Below are positions 1 through 6,607 of a DNA stretch of 9,877 nt, one piece after another. The notes under the pieces were generated by a model. That model saw only the letters and a list, made by a program, of their open reading frames with translations. It had not been told where the DNA came from and ran no database searches. Position 1 is the first letter of the stretch. Each line of letters begins with the position of its first letter. Made by a program: the position numbers and the translations under genes. This DNA is from JBBQUP01 sp038212305 (GTDB lineage Bacteria > Bacteroidota > Bacteroidia > Bacteroidales > Marinilabiliaceae), in contig JBBQUP010000115.1 in NCBI GenBank assembly GCA_038212305.1, forward strand, positions 1 to 9,877. Direction: 5' to 3'.

Positions 1-208
1 TATTGTGGTTCTTTGTTCGTCGGACGATGAGTATGTGGATGCCGCTCCCAAAGCATTTGAAGCGCTTGGTAACTCTGCCATATTTGTTGTAGCCGGAGCT
101 CCCGCTTGCACCGATGAGTTGAAAGCCAAAGGCATCGAGCATTTCATTAATGTTCGCACCAATGTGTTGGAAACGCTCACCGTGTTCAATACCATGTTGA
201 AAATCTAA
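1..208 (+). CDS. mutA: Methylmalonyl-CoA mutase small (beta) subunit, C-terminal fragment
   Basis: This is the last 68 codons of a gene that begins outside the window; the frame is open from base 2 to the TAA at 206-208. The residues include IVVLCSSDDEY near the start and an AGAPACTDELKAKGIEHFI stretch, ending FNTMLKI. This matches the degenerate cobalamin-binding-like domain at the C-terminus of the small subunit of heterodimeric methylmalonyl-CoA mutase, which pairs with the catalytic large subunit. The complete large-subunit gene follows in the same orientation, which supports the call. In two-subunit mutases the small subunit is structural and does not bind B12. The two genes are usually adjacent or overlapping; here 256 bases separate them because of an inserted element. 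Only the end of the protein is visible, so its integrity cannot be judged. Confidence 0.88.
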   Translation, partial: IVVLCSSDDEYVDAAPKAFEALGNSAIFVVAGAPACTDELKAKGIEHFINVRTNVLETLTVFNTMLKI

Positions 209-213
209 ACGCA

Positions 214-246
214 GAGAAGAGACACAAGTATCAAGACACAAGATTT
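214..246. repeat. Left heptamer repeat array flanking the IVP-like cassette
   Basis: On the minus strand, bases 241-221 read as consecutive 7-bp units TTGTGTC, TTGATAC, TTGTGTC, with a weaker fourth unit at 220-214. The array faces the plus-strand array at 420-461, which is built on the same TTGAT core. Together they form an imperfect inverted repeat around the truncated four-helix-bundle gene. The 10-mer at 227-236 matches the reverse complement of 433-442 and of 447-456 at nine of ten positions. Confidence 0.75.
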
Positions 247-438
247 ATGCATAATTATAAAGAGTTGAAGGTTTGGCAAAAGAGTAGGGAGCTTGTTCGT
301 GAAATTTATTTACAAAGCGAACAATTTCCTAGTCATGAGCAGTTCAGACTTTCATCGCAAATGCATAGGGCATCATGTTCAATTCCTTCAAACATTGCGG
401 AAGGATTTGGTACTTTTTTCTTGATTCTTGCGACTTGA
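247..438 (+). pseudogene. Truncated four-helix-bundle protein (23S rRNA intervening-sequence protein family)
   Basis: The first about 55 residues, with NYKELKVWQKSRELVREIY, the EQF..SSQMHRAS segment and the signature SIPSNIAEGFG, match the N-terminal half of the four-helix-bundle family known as 23S rRNA IVP (TIGR02436). Relatives include the Avd accessory protein of diversity-generating retroelements. Family members usually have about 115-125 residues; this one stops at 63. After AEGFG the frame runs into the 3' heptamer array and ends at a TGA inside it (436-438), so the second half (helices 3-4) is deleted. It sits between mutA and mutB, same orientation, and has no visible role in the mutase. 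No reverse transcriptase, variable repeat or rRNA is nearby. It is very probably a non-functional remnant, though a short peptide could still be translated. Confidence 0.82.
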
Positions 439-461
439 TACTCAATACTTGATACTATAAA
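420..461. repeat. Right heptamer repeat array (CTTGATA units)
   Basis: Six consecutive 7-bp units can be read: CTTGATT, CTTGCGA, CTTGATA, CTCAATA, CTTGATA, CTATAAA. The array supplies the false C-terminus and stop codon of the truncated IVP-like gene and ends three bases before the mutB start codon, so it also forms the translation initiation region of mutB. It is inverted relative to the array at 214-246. Confidence 0.8.
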
Positions 462-464
462 GAA

Positions 465-2615
465 ATGAAACCAGATTTTTCAAAAATAAGTTACAAAGGT
501 GCAGCTTGTCACAACAATGTTGAGGCATGGGCGCAAAAAAACGGAATCAAAAAAGATTGGGTGACACCCGAGATGATTCCCGTTAAAAGGGTATACACCA
601 AAGAGGATTTGGCTGGCATGGAGCATTTGAATTATGCAGCTGGTTTAGCTCCTTTCTTGCGTGGACCTTATTCGGGCATGTATTCGATGCAGCCTTGGAC
701 TGTTCGTCAGTATGCCGGATTTTCGACTGCTGAGGAGTCGAATGCCTTCTATCGTCGCAATTTGGCCTCAGGGCAAAAAGGATTGTCGGTAGCATTCGAT
801 TTAGCAACTCACCGTGGCTACGACTCCGACCATGAGCGCGTGGAAGGCGATGTGGGCAAGGCTGGTGTGGCCATCGATTCTATTCTCGACATGAAAATAT
901 TGTTCGATGGTATTCCATTGGATAAAATGTCGGTGTCGATGACCATGAATGGTGCTGTTTTACCAATTCTTGCATTTTATATTGTGGCTGGATTAGAGCA
1001 AGGCGTTAAGCTTGAAGAGCTTTCCGGAACCATTCAAAACGATATTTTAAAGGAGTTCATGGTGCGAAATACATATATTTATCCACCTGAGTTTTCGATG
1101 AAAATCATTGCTGATATTTTCGAATACACGTCTAAGAACATGCCTAAGTTCAATAGTATCTCTATTTCGGGATACCATATGCAGGAGGCTGGTGCCACTG
1201 CTGACATTGAATTGGCTTATACCTTGGCCGATGGATTGGAATACCTTCGTGCAGGTGTAAACGCAGGAATGGACATCGATTCGTTTGCCCCTCGTTTGTC
1301 GTTTTTTTGGGCCATTGGCATGAACCATTTTATGGAGATTGCAAAAATGCGTGCAGGTCGAATGATTTGGGCTAAGCTGGTAAAACAGTTTAATCCTAAA
1401 AATCCTAAATCGTTGGCATTGCGTACTCACTCGCAAACATCGGGATGGTCGTTAACAGAGCAAGATCCGTTTAATAACGTGGGACGTACATGTATCGAGG
1501 CCATGGGTGCTGCTTTGGGACATACACAATCACTTCACACCAATGCGTTGGATGAGGCCATTGCGTTACCTACCGATTTCTCGGCACGTATTGCTCGAAA
1601 TACTCAAATCTTTATCCAGGACGAAACGCAAATAACCAAAGCCATTGATCCATGGGCTGGTTCTTATTATGTTGAGACCTTGACGCATGAGTTGGTGGAA
1701 AAAGCTTGGGCGCGCATGGAAGAGATTGAAAGCTTAGGCGGAATGGCCAAGGCGGTTGAGTCGGGTATTCCTAAAATGCGCATCGAAGAGGCTGCTGCTC
1801 GCACACAAGCTAAAATCGATAGTCATCAGCAAGTAATTGTTGGTACCAATAAATATCGTTTAGAAAAAGAAGATCCAATTGATATTTTGGAAATCGATAA
1901 CTCGGCTGTTCGTTTGAGTCAGATTGAGCGATTGAAAAAACTACGTGCCGAACGCAACGAGGTAGATGTTTTGGCTGCATTAGAGGCCATCACCAAGTGT
2001 GTTGAATCAGGCAAAGGGAACTTGCTTGAATTAGCGGTTGATGCTGCAACAAAGCGCGCCTCATTAGGAGAAATTTCTTATGCTTGCGAAAAAATAGTTG
2101 GAAGATACAAAGCTGTGATACGTTCAATAAGCGGAGTGTACAGCTCCGAAGCCGGTCAGGACAATGAGTTTGAAAAGGCAAGGGCACTGTGCGCTAAGTT
2201 TGCTGAGGCCGAAGGTCGCCAGCCTCGTATTATGATTGCCAAAATGGGACAAGATGGACATGATCGTGGGGCCAAAGTGGTTGCTACTGGTTATGCCGAT
2301 ATTGGTTTTGATGTGGATATGGGACCCTTGTTCCAGACTCCAGCCGAAGCTGCCCGTCAGGCGGTTGAAAACGACGTACACGTTTTAGGCGTATCGTCAT
2401 TGGCAGCTGGTCACAAAACGTTAGTGCCTCAGGTTATTGCCGAGCTTAAAAAATTGGGTCGCGATGACATCATGGTAATTTGTGGAGGCGTTATTCCGGC
2501 ACAGGATTATCAATTCCTTTACGATTCGGGTGCGGTGGCTATTTTTGGCCCTGGAACCTCAATTCCTAAAGCAGCCATTGATATTTTGGATATTTTAATG
2601 CAGATGCATCAGTAA
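465..2615 (+). CDS. mutB: Methylmalonyl-CoA mutase large (alpha, catalytic) subunit
   Basis: This adenosylcobalamin-dependent cytoplasmic enzyme interconverts succinyl-CoA and (R)-methylmalonyl-CoA in the propionate/succinate pathway. The 716 residues match the usual length of the catalytic subunit. The N-terminal TIM barrel (about residues 35-550) carries RQYAGFSTAEESN with Y83, R201 in MVRNT, and H238 in GYHMQEAGA. With a constant shift of six these correspond to Y89, R207 and H244 of the Propionibacterium enzyme. The C-terminal B12 domain (about 580-716) has the base-off/His-on motif D597-x-H599-x-x-G602, the S644-x-L646 motif, G674-G675, and FGPGTSIP near the end. ATG 465 gives the full N-terminus. 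It lies three bases after a repeat array and has no clear Shine-Dalgarno sequence. It is presumably co-transcribed with mutA through the inserted element. GC content is visibly higher than in the block downstream. Confidence 0.97.
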   Translation: MKPDFSKISYKGAACHNNVEAWAQKNGIKKDWVTPEMIPVKRVYTKEDLAGMEHLNYAAGLAPFLRGPYSGMYSMQPWTVRQYAGFSTAEESNAFYRRNLASGQKGLSVAFDLATHRGYDSDHERVEGDVGKAGVAIDSILDMKILFDGIPLDKMSVSMTMNGAVLPILAFYIVAGLEQGVKLEELSGTIQNDILKEFMVRNTYIYPPEFSMKIIADIFEYTSKNMPKFNSISISGYHMQEAGATADIELAYTLADGLEYLRAGVNAGMDIDSFAPRLSFFWAIGMNHFMEIAKMRAGRMIWAKLVKQFNPKNPKSLALRTHSQTSGWSLTEQDPFNNVGRTCIEAMGAALGHTQSLHTNALDEAIALPTDFSARIARNTQIFIQDETQITKAIDPWAGSYYVETLTHELVEKAWARMEEIESLGGMAKAVESGIPKMRIEEAAARTQAKIDSHQQVIVGTNKYRLEKEDPIDILEIDNSAVRLSQIERLKKLRAERNEVDVLAALEAITKCVESGKGNLLELAVDAATKRASLGEISYACEKIVGRYKAVIRSISGVYSSEAGQDNEFEKARALCAKFAEAEGRQPRIMIAKMGQDGHDRGAKVVATGYADIGFDVDMGPLFQTPAEAARQAVENDVHVLGVSSLAAGHKTLVPQVIAELKKLGRDDIMVICGGVIPAQDYQFLYDSGAVAIFGPGTSIPKAAIDILDILMQMHQ

Positions 2616-2630
2616 AAAAGATTAATACAA

Positions 2631-2668
2631 CAAATGAAAGGCTGGTCGATGGACTGGTCTTTCATTTG
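2631..2668 (+). terminator. Candidate hairpin terminator after mutB
   Basis: A perfect 10-bp inverted repeat, CAAATGAAAG (2631-2640) with CTTTCATTTG (2659-2668), lies 15 bases after the mutB stop. The loop is GC-containing and can pair further. There is no strong T-run directly after it, so termination efficiency is uncertain. The duplicated mutB tail at 6884-6902 keeps only the left part of this region. Confidence 0.45.
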
Positions 2669-2685
2669 ATTATGGAGCTAGCGAA

Positions 2686-2735
2686 TAGTTGAGGGATAAT
2701 GGTTCTCAGAAAACTGATCTCAACTAATTATTTTT
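2686..2735 (+). terminator. Second candidate terminator hairpin after mutB
   Basis: TAGTTGAG (2686-2693) pairs perfectly with CTCAACTA (2719-2726). A small inner hairpin, TCAG-AAAA-CTGA, lies at 2706-2717. A T-rich run ending in TTTTT follows at 2728-2735. The stem plus T-run is a better intrinsic-terminator shape than the hairpin at 2631, and either or both could end the mutAB transcript. Confidence 0.4.
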
Positions 2736-3214
2736 ATGTGGAAATATATATCTACATAAAGTCAAGTAGTGTTTTGCCATAATTTCTATTTTCAGTTATT
2801 TGATTCTCACGTTACATATAGCAAAGTCCTTCATGTCTCTAAGTCTGCTGAAAAACGCAAATTATTTGCGTATTAATAAATTTATGTTACTCGTGTTAAA
2901 CTGGAGAAATAAAGTGAACGTTTTCAAAACTAAGTTTTGGTCAAAAAAATGGGCATTGTTTTTTGGTAATAGCTTCATATTAATTGATTTGGCGATAATT
3001 ATGTAAAAAAATACATGTTTTTAATGTTAATACATTAATAATTAAAACAATTTCATTATTTTAGAATATTAATTTGCACAAAATCAAGATGATCAAACTT
3101 CATCTTTTACTAATGGAATTAGCCGCACGCTTCATGCAAAAAGGCTGTTCTTAGTCTATGGATTAGTGTAGATTTTACTTGGGTCTAATCTTTAACAACT
3201 TAAAAACAAGCATT
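2736..3214. other. AT-rich intergenic stretch without a supported gene
   Basis: No convincing coding region was found. The only open frame of any size (2800-3006) starts with TTG, has biased AT-rich composition and resembles no family I know. Visible items are the 15-bp motif at 2843-2857 that recurs inverted at 6645-6659, a 7-bp hairpin ACGCAAA-tta-TTTGCGT (2855-2871), and a 7-bp hairpin AAGATGA/TCATCTT (3086-3106) ending in a short T-run. No perfect TAnnTTTG promoter element was seen upstream of the gene at 3215. Confidence 0.6.
2843..2857 (+). repeat. 15-bp inverted repeat, left copy
   Basis: GTCTGCTGAAAAACG is an exact reverse complement of 6645-6659, about 3.8 kb away. The two copies bracket the SpoIIAA-like, GRAS, aminotransferase and SpoIIAA-like genes. 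They look like terminal inverted repeats of an insertion-sequence-like element. Confidence 0.7.
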
Positions 3215-3622
3215 ATGGCAGATTTATCAGCATTAACAATTTTCACTACACCTACAGTTACCTTGGAGTTCCAAAAAGAAGTAGGATTGCTTATTCAAAC
3301 ATGGACTGGATATTGTAGTCCTGAGGATTTTCGGGAAGCCATTGATAAAACTGTTAGCTTTGTTGAAACACACCAGGTTAATAGCATTATCTCTAATACA
3401 CTTAAGCAGCGTGTTGTTGGAGCCGATGAGTCAGCGTATGCTGCTTCATCACTCCCTAAACTCTTTCAAAGCGGCATTAAGGGAATGGCTTTTGTAATGC
3501 CTGAAAGCCAATTAACACAGCTGTCTCTAAAAAATTTTAGGGATACTCCCTTGGCAAAAGCGAACATCAAGTTCATTAGTAACATTGCTGATGCCTTGGT
3601 TTGGGCCAAAACCGTTCGATAA
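3215..3622 (+). CDS. SpoIIAA-like (STAS/SEC14-type) small protein, paralogue A
   Basis: This predicts a 135-residue soluble protein with no signal peptide or membrane segment. It is a clear paralogue of the product at 6174-6584. Both have an N-terminal beta strand and a WTGYCSPEDF / WKGFVPSDTF segment, then a helix, then ISNTLKQR / ISDTSEQR, and finally GMAFVMPE..LTQLSLKNF / TMAFVLPE..FTQMSLKKF. The alternation and the buried S-(D/N)-T strand resemble the SpoIIAA-like, STAS/SEC14 fold seen in many uncharacterised Bacteroidota proteins, but this family call rests on pattern memory only. Such proteins lack enzymatic motifs and may bind a ligand or a partner. ATG 3215 is chosen over an upstream TTG at 3179, which would add 12 residues absent from the paralogue. 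The gene is separated by a promoter and long leader from the operon that follows. Confidence 0.75.
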   Translation: MADLSALTIFTTPTVTLEFQKEVGLLIQTWTGYCSPEDFREAIDKTVSFVETHQVNSIISNTLKQRVVGADESAYAASSLPKLFQSGIKGMAFVMPESQLTQLSLKNFRDTPLAKANIKFISNIADALVWAKTVR

Positions 3623-3693
3623 TTTGTATCGGATAAATGCATTAGCATACACAAGGTTATACTTTAAGAATAGAGACATATAATTTGAGTATA

Positions 3694-3722
3694 TTGTCTT
3701 TATTCTTATTGTTTTACTTTTG
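3694..3722 (+). promoter_or_regulatory. Bacteroidota-type promoter for the GRAS operon
   Basis: TTG (3694-3696) is followed after 18 bases by TACTTTTG (3715-3722), a perfect match to the Bacteroidota -7 element TAnnTTTG. Transcription would start near 3729, leaving a leader of about 245 bases before the ATG at 3977. It is well placed to drive the operon separately from the gene ending at 3622. Confidence 0.55.
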
Positions 3723-3729
3723 TGATATA

Positions 3730-3976
3730 CTGCGCCACTCACATTTTTAGATTCATAGTATTTTAAATTTAAAGCATTAAGATAAAATCGGGTATTACCC
3801 TGCTTCTTTAAGTTGAAAAGTTTTTTAAATTTAAATGATTGATATCTAGATAGATTTCATTGTAATACTCATGTTTTATGCCTCTTGCAAATCTTTCTAA
3901 AGTCAAAACTATAACAATCTATTGATGTGTAAATAGTTCCATTAATAATGCCTGTTGTTTAAATAAAAATGAATCT
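3730..3976 (+). other. Long AT-rich leader upstream of the GRAS operon
   Basis: No open frame is supported here. A 13-bp sequence, TTTTAAATTTAAA, occurs twice in direct orientation (3761-3773 and 3823-3835); its TTTAAATTTAAA core is itself palindromic. Between the copies is a short GGG-TATTA-CCC hairpin (about 3790-3800). These could be operator sites or leader structure, but chance is possible in DNA this AT-rich. No known riboswitch motif was recognised. Confidence 0.4.
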
Positions 3977-5065
3977 ATGATTAATTTTATTTCACCCGAT
4001 GTGTTCAATGCCCTTGATAGAATAATGACCTACTATCCCAATGATATCTCTGAAGAATCTAAAATAGAAATTGAAACACTTTTAGATCATTGCCTTAATG
4101 GACTTGCTGAGGATTCTGAAAAGTTCTTATCTGCCCTTTTTATTAAAGCTTTGAGAATACATTTAGAACCAAGCAATATCGAAGAACACATCTATCTGAA
4201 AAAGTTTGAAATTCCACAAATCAAGCTCTTTAATATTTTAATTGAACAATTCCCATTTGTGAAAATTAGCCAAGAGATCGTAAACGCATCACTAATTCGA
4301 CAAATAAGGGAAAGCAAAAGTGCCGTTCTTATTGATATCGGTATCGGGCAGGGACTGCAAATGTGTAATATTCTTGATAAGTTGTTGGATGACAATGACA
4401 TTGAACGGCTTACCATTATTGGAATTGAACCTTTTAAGGATGCTTTGAATATAGCCACGGAATCAATTGTAAAATATACCAAAAAACTACCATTTGAATT
4501 CAGTTTCTATCCAATTCAAGGCTTTATTGAGAAAATAGACTTTACTGAAATTCAAACCATCATCTCTCAATTTAATGGTAAAGTTGTCATCAATGAATCG
4601 CTGGCATTACACCATATACAATCTATGGATGAGAGACAAAAAACGATAGCCAAACTTCGACTTTTGAATCCGAAGGCTTTTTATATGATCGAACCAAATA
4701 CAGATCATTTTGAGCCCGATTTTTATCGGCGATTCCAGAATTGTCATCGGCATTTCAATCATGTTTTTCAAGTTATTGACAAGTTGGAAATTAGTCGTGA
4801 AGAAAAAAATGGATTAAAACTTTTCTTTGGTCGAGAAATAGAAGATATTATTGGTAAGGAAGAGTCTTTAAGATTTGAAAAGCATGAACCGGCCTACCGC
4901 TGGATCGAAAAATTAAGAATTGGCGGCTTTAGAACTGCTAATGTTTTTGAGGGTATTCCAGAGTATGCACCATATGATTTAGAAATAGAATATCAAGACC
5001 CGGGATATCTAGGTTTCAGATACAAAACAGAAACCGTATTGTCAGTTATTTGTGCAACTATTTAA
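3977..5065 (+). CDS. Bacterial GRAS-domain protein, predicted AdoMet-dependent small-molecule methyltransferase
   Basis: The 362-residue product keeps the whole GRAS layout otherwise best known from plant gibberellin regulators. It has an N-terminal helical cap (about 1-90). Then come VLIDIGIGQGLQ (117-128), equivalent to the plant VHIID motif and to the AdoMet glycine loop, and IIGIEPF with E151 at the end of strand 2. Next are VVINESLALHHI (203-214) and FYMIEPN (235-241). FYRRFQNCHRHF starts at 249, as in the plant PFYRE region. REIEDIIG starts at 286, RFEKHEPAYRWIEKL at 299, and GFRYKTETVLSVICA (346-360) matches the final SAW segment. Bacterial GRAS proteins are known to be Rossmann methyltransferases, and the glycine-rich loop is intact here, so catalysis is plausible. 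The substrate is unknown. It is the first gene of a tight operon with a PLP aminotransferase 10 bases downstream. Low GC suggests transfer. Confidence 0.85.
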   Translation: MINFISPDVFNALDRIMTYYPNDISEESKIEIETLLDHCLNGLAEDSEKFLSALFIKALRIHLEPSNIEEHIYLKKFEIPQIKLFNILIEQFPFVKISQEIVNASLIRQIRESKSAVLIDIGIGQGLQMCNILDKLLDDNDIERLTIIGIEPFKDALNIATESIVKYTKKLPFEFSFYPIQGFIEKIDFTEIQTIISQFNGKVVINESLALHHIQSMDERQKTIAKLRLLNPKAFYMIEPNTDHFEPDFYRRFQNCHRHFNHVFQVIDKLEISREEKNGLKLFFGREIEDIIGKEESLRFEKHEPAYRWIEKLRIGGFRTANVFEGIPEYAPYDLEIEYQDPGYLGFRYKTETVLSVICATI

Positions 5066-5075
5066 CATTCCGCTT

Positions 5076-6158
5076 ATGGTACAGTTTTTTTCCAATAACA
5101 TAGTTCAAAGTAAAGAACGAGTAAGCGATATCGAAAAGGAAGTGGCAGTACTTCTCAATAAAAACGAATCCCCTTTCGATATTCCTTCTTCTTTAAAGCA
5201 AGAAGTAATAAAACATCTTGAACAAAAAGAATGGAACCGCTATCCCTCAGCTAATAACAGTGTAGTAATTAAACTTTTCTCTACTGCTTTTCAAATAGAT
5301 GAGAATATGATTGCTCTTGCTCCTGGAGCCGCCTCCATGATTACTGCTTTGTTAAACTATTTCACATTATCCAATTACCAAATTGTTATTTCTCAACCTT
5401 CTTTTTCTTTGTATGAATACCATTGTAATACCTACAATATTCCTTACGATATATGGCCTCTAACAGAAGAATTCGAATACGATAATAACTTGCTGCCATC
5501 TTTAAATGAGAAATCCATTGTTTTATTAGCTTCGCCCAATAATCCGATAGGAAACACGCTTTCTTACCAACAACTTGAAGACTTAATCAATCGACACCCT
5601 CAAACATTATTTATTATTGATGAGGTGTATCGAGAATTTACTGATGTCAATTATCTTCCTTTGTTTTCTAACAGCCAGAATCTCATTTTAATACGGTCGC
5701 TTTCAAAAACGCTTTCTGCAGCAGGTGTAAGAGTAGGATATGCCATTGCGCATTCGGAATTAATCTTGCAAATTAGAAAACTGATTTTGCCATTTTCATT
5801 AAATCATTTTAGTGCTTGCTTTATAGAAGCTGCATTGACAAACACTGCCTTTATTAAGTACAACAAAGATTGTCTATTGCTTATTAAAGAGGAGAAGGAT
5901 AAGGTTTTTCTTCAATTAAGTCAGTTTGTTCAGCAAAATGAACTTTATCACCTATATAAATCGGATGGAAATTTTATTTTAATTCGCTTTCACAGTAGTA
6001 TTCTTTTTAGAGAAATTACTAATACCTTAATCGACAATAAGGTTTTGGTATTAGACCTTTCAAGTTCAAGTAAACTTAAAAACTGTATTCGTGTTTCCAT
6101 TGGAAGCGAGGCCGAAAACAATCATTTTCTAAATTGTTTTAAATCATTAATTGTATAA
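5076..6158 (+). CDS. HisC-like class I/II PLP-dependent aminotransferase
   Basis: This predicts a 360-residue fold-type I aminotransferase of the histidinol-phosphate aminotransferase group, normal in length. Counting from ATG 5076, the visible motifs are LNKNESP (27-33), RYP (55-57) and the APGAAS cofactor-phosphate loop (82-87). Further on are PSFSLYEY (108-115), SPNNPIG (153-159), the pyridine-contacting D182 with Y185, the Schiff-base lysine K211 in SLSK, R219 in GVRVGY, and the substrate-carboxylate arginine R339 in CIRVSIGS. All catalytic residues are present. No other histidine-biosynthesis gene is nearby, and the gene lies between a GRAS methyltransferase and a SpoIIAA-like gene. It therefore more likely aminates or deaminates a dedicated small molecule than serves histidine synthesis. 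A GTG at 5052 would overlap the preceding gene and add eight residues outside the family core; ATG 5076 is preferred. Confidence 0.9.
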   Translation: MVQFFSNNIVQSKERVSDIEKEVAVLLNKNESPFDIPSSLKQEVIKHLEQKEWNRYPSANNSVVIKLFSTAFQIDENMIALAPGAASMITALLNYFTLSNYQIVISQPSFSLYEYHCNTYNIPYDIWPLTEEFEYDNNLLPSLNEKSIVLLASPNNPIGNTLSYQQLEDLINRHPQTLFIIDEVYREFTDVNYLPLFSNSQNLILIRSLSKTLSAAGVRVGYAIAHSELILQIRKLILPFSLNHFSACFIEAALTNTAFIKYNKDCLLLIKEEKDKVFLQLSQFVQQNELYHLYKSDGNFILIRFHSSILFREITNTLIDNKVLVLDLSSSSKLKNCIRVSIGSEAENNHFLNCFKSLIV

Positions 6159-6173
6159 ATTATACGAAGTTTT

Positions 6174-6584
6174 ATGAAATTATTTAAGACCGAGCATGCT
6201 GAGATTGTTTATAATTCGAGAAAAAAACAAATTGTTCAAAAATGGAAAGGATTTGTTCCTTCTGATACTTTTAAGAAAGCGTTAGAAATCACATCAGAGT
6301 TTATTGAAAATAATGATGTTATTTCGCTTATTTCTGATACCAGTGAGCAGCGTGCAGTTTCTCCTGCAGATGTAATTACTGCCACTCAGTATCTTGAGAG
6401 CTATTATAAAAACGGACTATTAACAATGGCTTTTGTTTTGCCAGAAGATGTTTTTACACAAATGTCTCTGAAGAAATTTGAGCAAACCCAAACCCAACCC
6501 CAAACTAAAAGTAACCTAAGTTTTTTTAGATCATCAGAGGCAGCAAAAAAGTGGATGAAAAATATAGAAAGCAAAATCATTTAA
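6174..6584 (+). CDS. SpoIIAA-like (STAS/SEC14-type) small protein, paralogue B
   Basis: This 136-residue soluble protein follows the aminotransferase by 15 bases in the same direction, so it is very likely the third gene of the GRAS operon. It aligns end to end with the product at 3215-3622: WKGFVPSDTFKKAL, then LISDTSEQR, then LTMAFVLPEDVFTQMSLKKF. The strand bearing S-D-T is the position that is phosphorylated in true anti-sigma-factor antagonists, but no anti-sigma kinase is present here and a signalling role is not established. A Q/T/P-rich stretch, EQTQTQPQTK (about residues 102-111), encoded by C-tracts, replaces a shorter loop in the paralogue. The function is unknown; a binding or partner role for the neighbouring enzymes is inferred. 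Confidence 0.75.
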   Translation: MKLFKTEHAEIVYNSRKKQIVQKWKGFVPSDTFKKALEITSEFIENNDVISLISDTSEQRAVSPADVITATQYLESYYKNGLLTMAFVLPEDVFTQMSLKKFEQTQTQPQTKSNLSFFRSSEAAKKWMKNIESKII

Positions 6585-6607
6585 AGTCAAATGTGTTTTG
6601 TTCTTTT

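Noticed and set aside
214..461. CRISPR array, because of short regular repeats
   Set aside because: The units are 7 bp in direct tandem without spacers, and no cas genes are nearby.
209..464. A diversity-generating retroelement, because the four-helix-bundle family includes Avd
   Set aside because: No reverse transcriptase, template repeat or variable repeat is present; only the truncated gene and heptamers are seen.
1047..1436. A 129-codon antisense frame within mutB
   Set aside because: It is a shadow of the mutB reading frame; the plus-strand protein is fully conserved here.
2800..3006. A 68-codon open frame on the plus strand between mutB and paralogue A
   Set aside because: It starts with TTG, has no recognisable family, and its composition is that of AT-rich noncoding DNA.
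3179..3214. A TTG start extending paralogue A by 12 residues
   Set aside because: The extension is absent from the paralogue, and ATG 3215 fits its length (135 versus 136 residues).
3617..3631. Terminator after paralogue A (CGATA/TATCG hairpin overlapping the stop)
   Set aside because: The stem is only five base pairs, overlaps the stop codon and is not followed by a T-run.
5052..5075. A GTG start extending the aminotransferase by eight residues
   Set aside because: It overlaps the GRAS gene by 14 bases and lies outside the family core; ATG 5076 is sufficient.
5076..6158. Assignment of the aminotransferase as hisC of histidine biosynthesis
   Set aside because: No other his gene is near, and the operon partners are a GRAS methyltransferase and a SpoIIAA-like protein; only family-level assignment is supported.
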